Shown here one piece after another: positions 5,299 to 5,321 of a stretch of DNA of 5,321 nt. This DNA comes from an uncultured Alphaproteobacteria bacterium. Its GTDB lineage: Bacteria; Pseudomonadota; Alphaproteobacteria; Rickettsiales; UBA1997. The DNA lies in contig CASFUN010000051.1 of assembly GCA_949298005.1 (NCBI GenBank), forward strand, positions 1 to 5,321, read 5' to 3'. The notes beneath the pieces were generated by a model. It made no database searches. It was given only the letters and a program-made list of their open reading frames with translations, and was not told where the DNA came from. Each line of letters starts with the position of its first letter. Within the stretch, counting starts at the first letter, position 1. The translations under genes and the position numbers were made by a program.

Positions 5299-5321
5299 TT
5301 AGAAAATATTATTATATATCA

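Overview
The window is very AT-rich chromosomal DNA from a bacterium that is most likely an alphaproteobacterium, probably a reduced-genome or host-associated lineage of the Rickettsiales/Holosporales kind. Three things point there: the S4 protein is the zinc-free alphaproteobacterial form; an MlaD protein is followed directly by a DUF2155 protein, a pairing I know from Alphaproteobacteria; and the genes are packed with overlaps of a few bases and short AT-only spacers. This placement is an inference from protein character and context, not from a search.

Layout. Positions 1-794 (minus strand) hold mlaD, a lipid-transport protein, overlapping by 14 bases a secreted DUF2155 protein that runs off the left edge. 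Positions 795-972 are a divergent intergenic region. Positions 973-1698 (plus) hold pyrH, UMP kinase, standing alone without its usual tsf/frr neighbours. Positions 1711-4444 (minus) are a compact three-gene unit read yajQ -> pepA -> a zinc metallopeptidase-like gene: 2 bases between the first two, a 4-base ATGA overlap between the last two. Positions 4445-4683 are a second divergent regulatory region containing inverted repeats and plausible promoters for yajQ and rpsD. Positions 4684-5298 (plus) hold rpsD (ribosomal protein S4).

Most of this is housekeeping: outer-membrane lipid balance, pyrimidine nucleotide synthesis, peptide turnover, translation. The unusual part is the third gene of the yajQ-pepA unit. 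It encodes a 229-residue HEFGH protein resembling the zincin-like domains of phage and mobile-element polyvalent proteins. Its frame is stopped by a TAG at 1870-1872 and then stays open in the same frame for 52 more codons. That tail first continues what looks like the family's C-terminal helix and then encodes a transmembrane segment, ending 12 bases from the convergent pyrH stop. The gene therefore looks like a longer, membrane-anchored protease recently cut by a nonsense codon, or possibly one read through.

Apart from the two divergent intergenic regions (178 and 239 bases), no stretch over 150 bases lacks coding character. I see no RNA gene, insertion sequence, CRISPR array or convincing intrinsic terminator.
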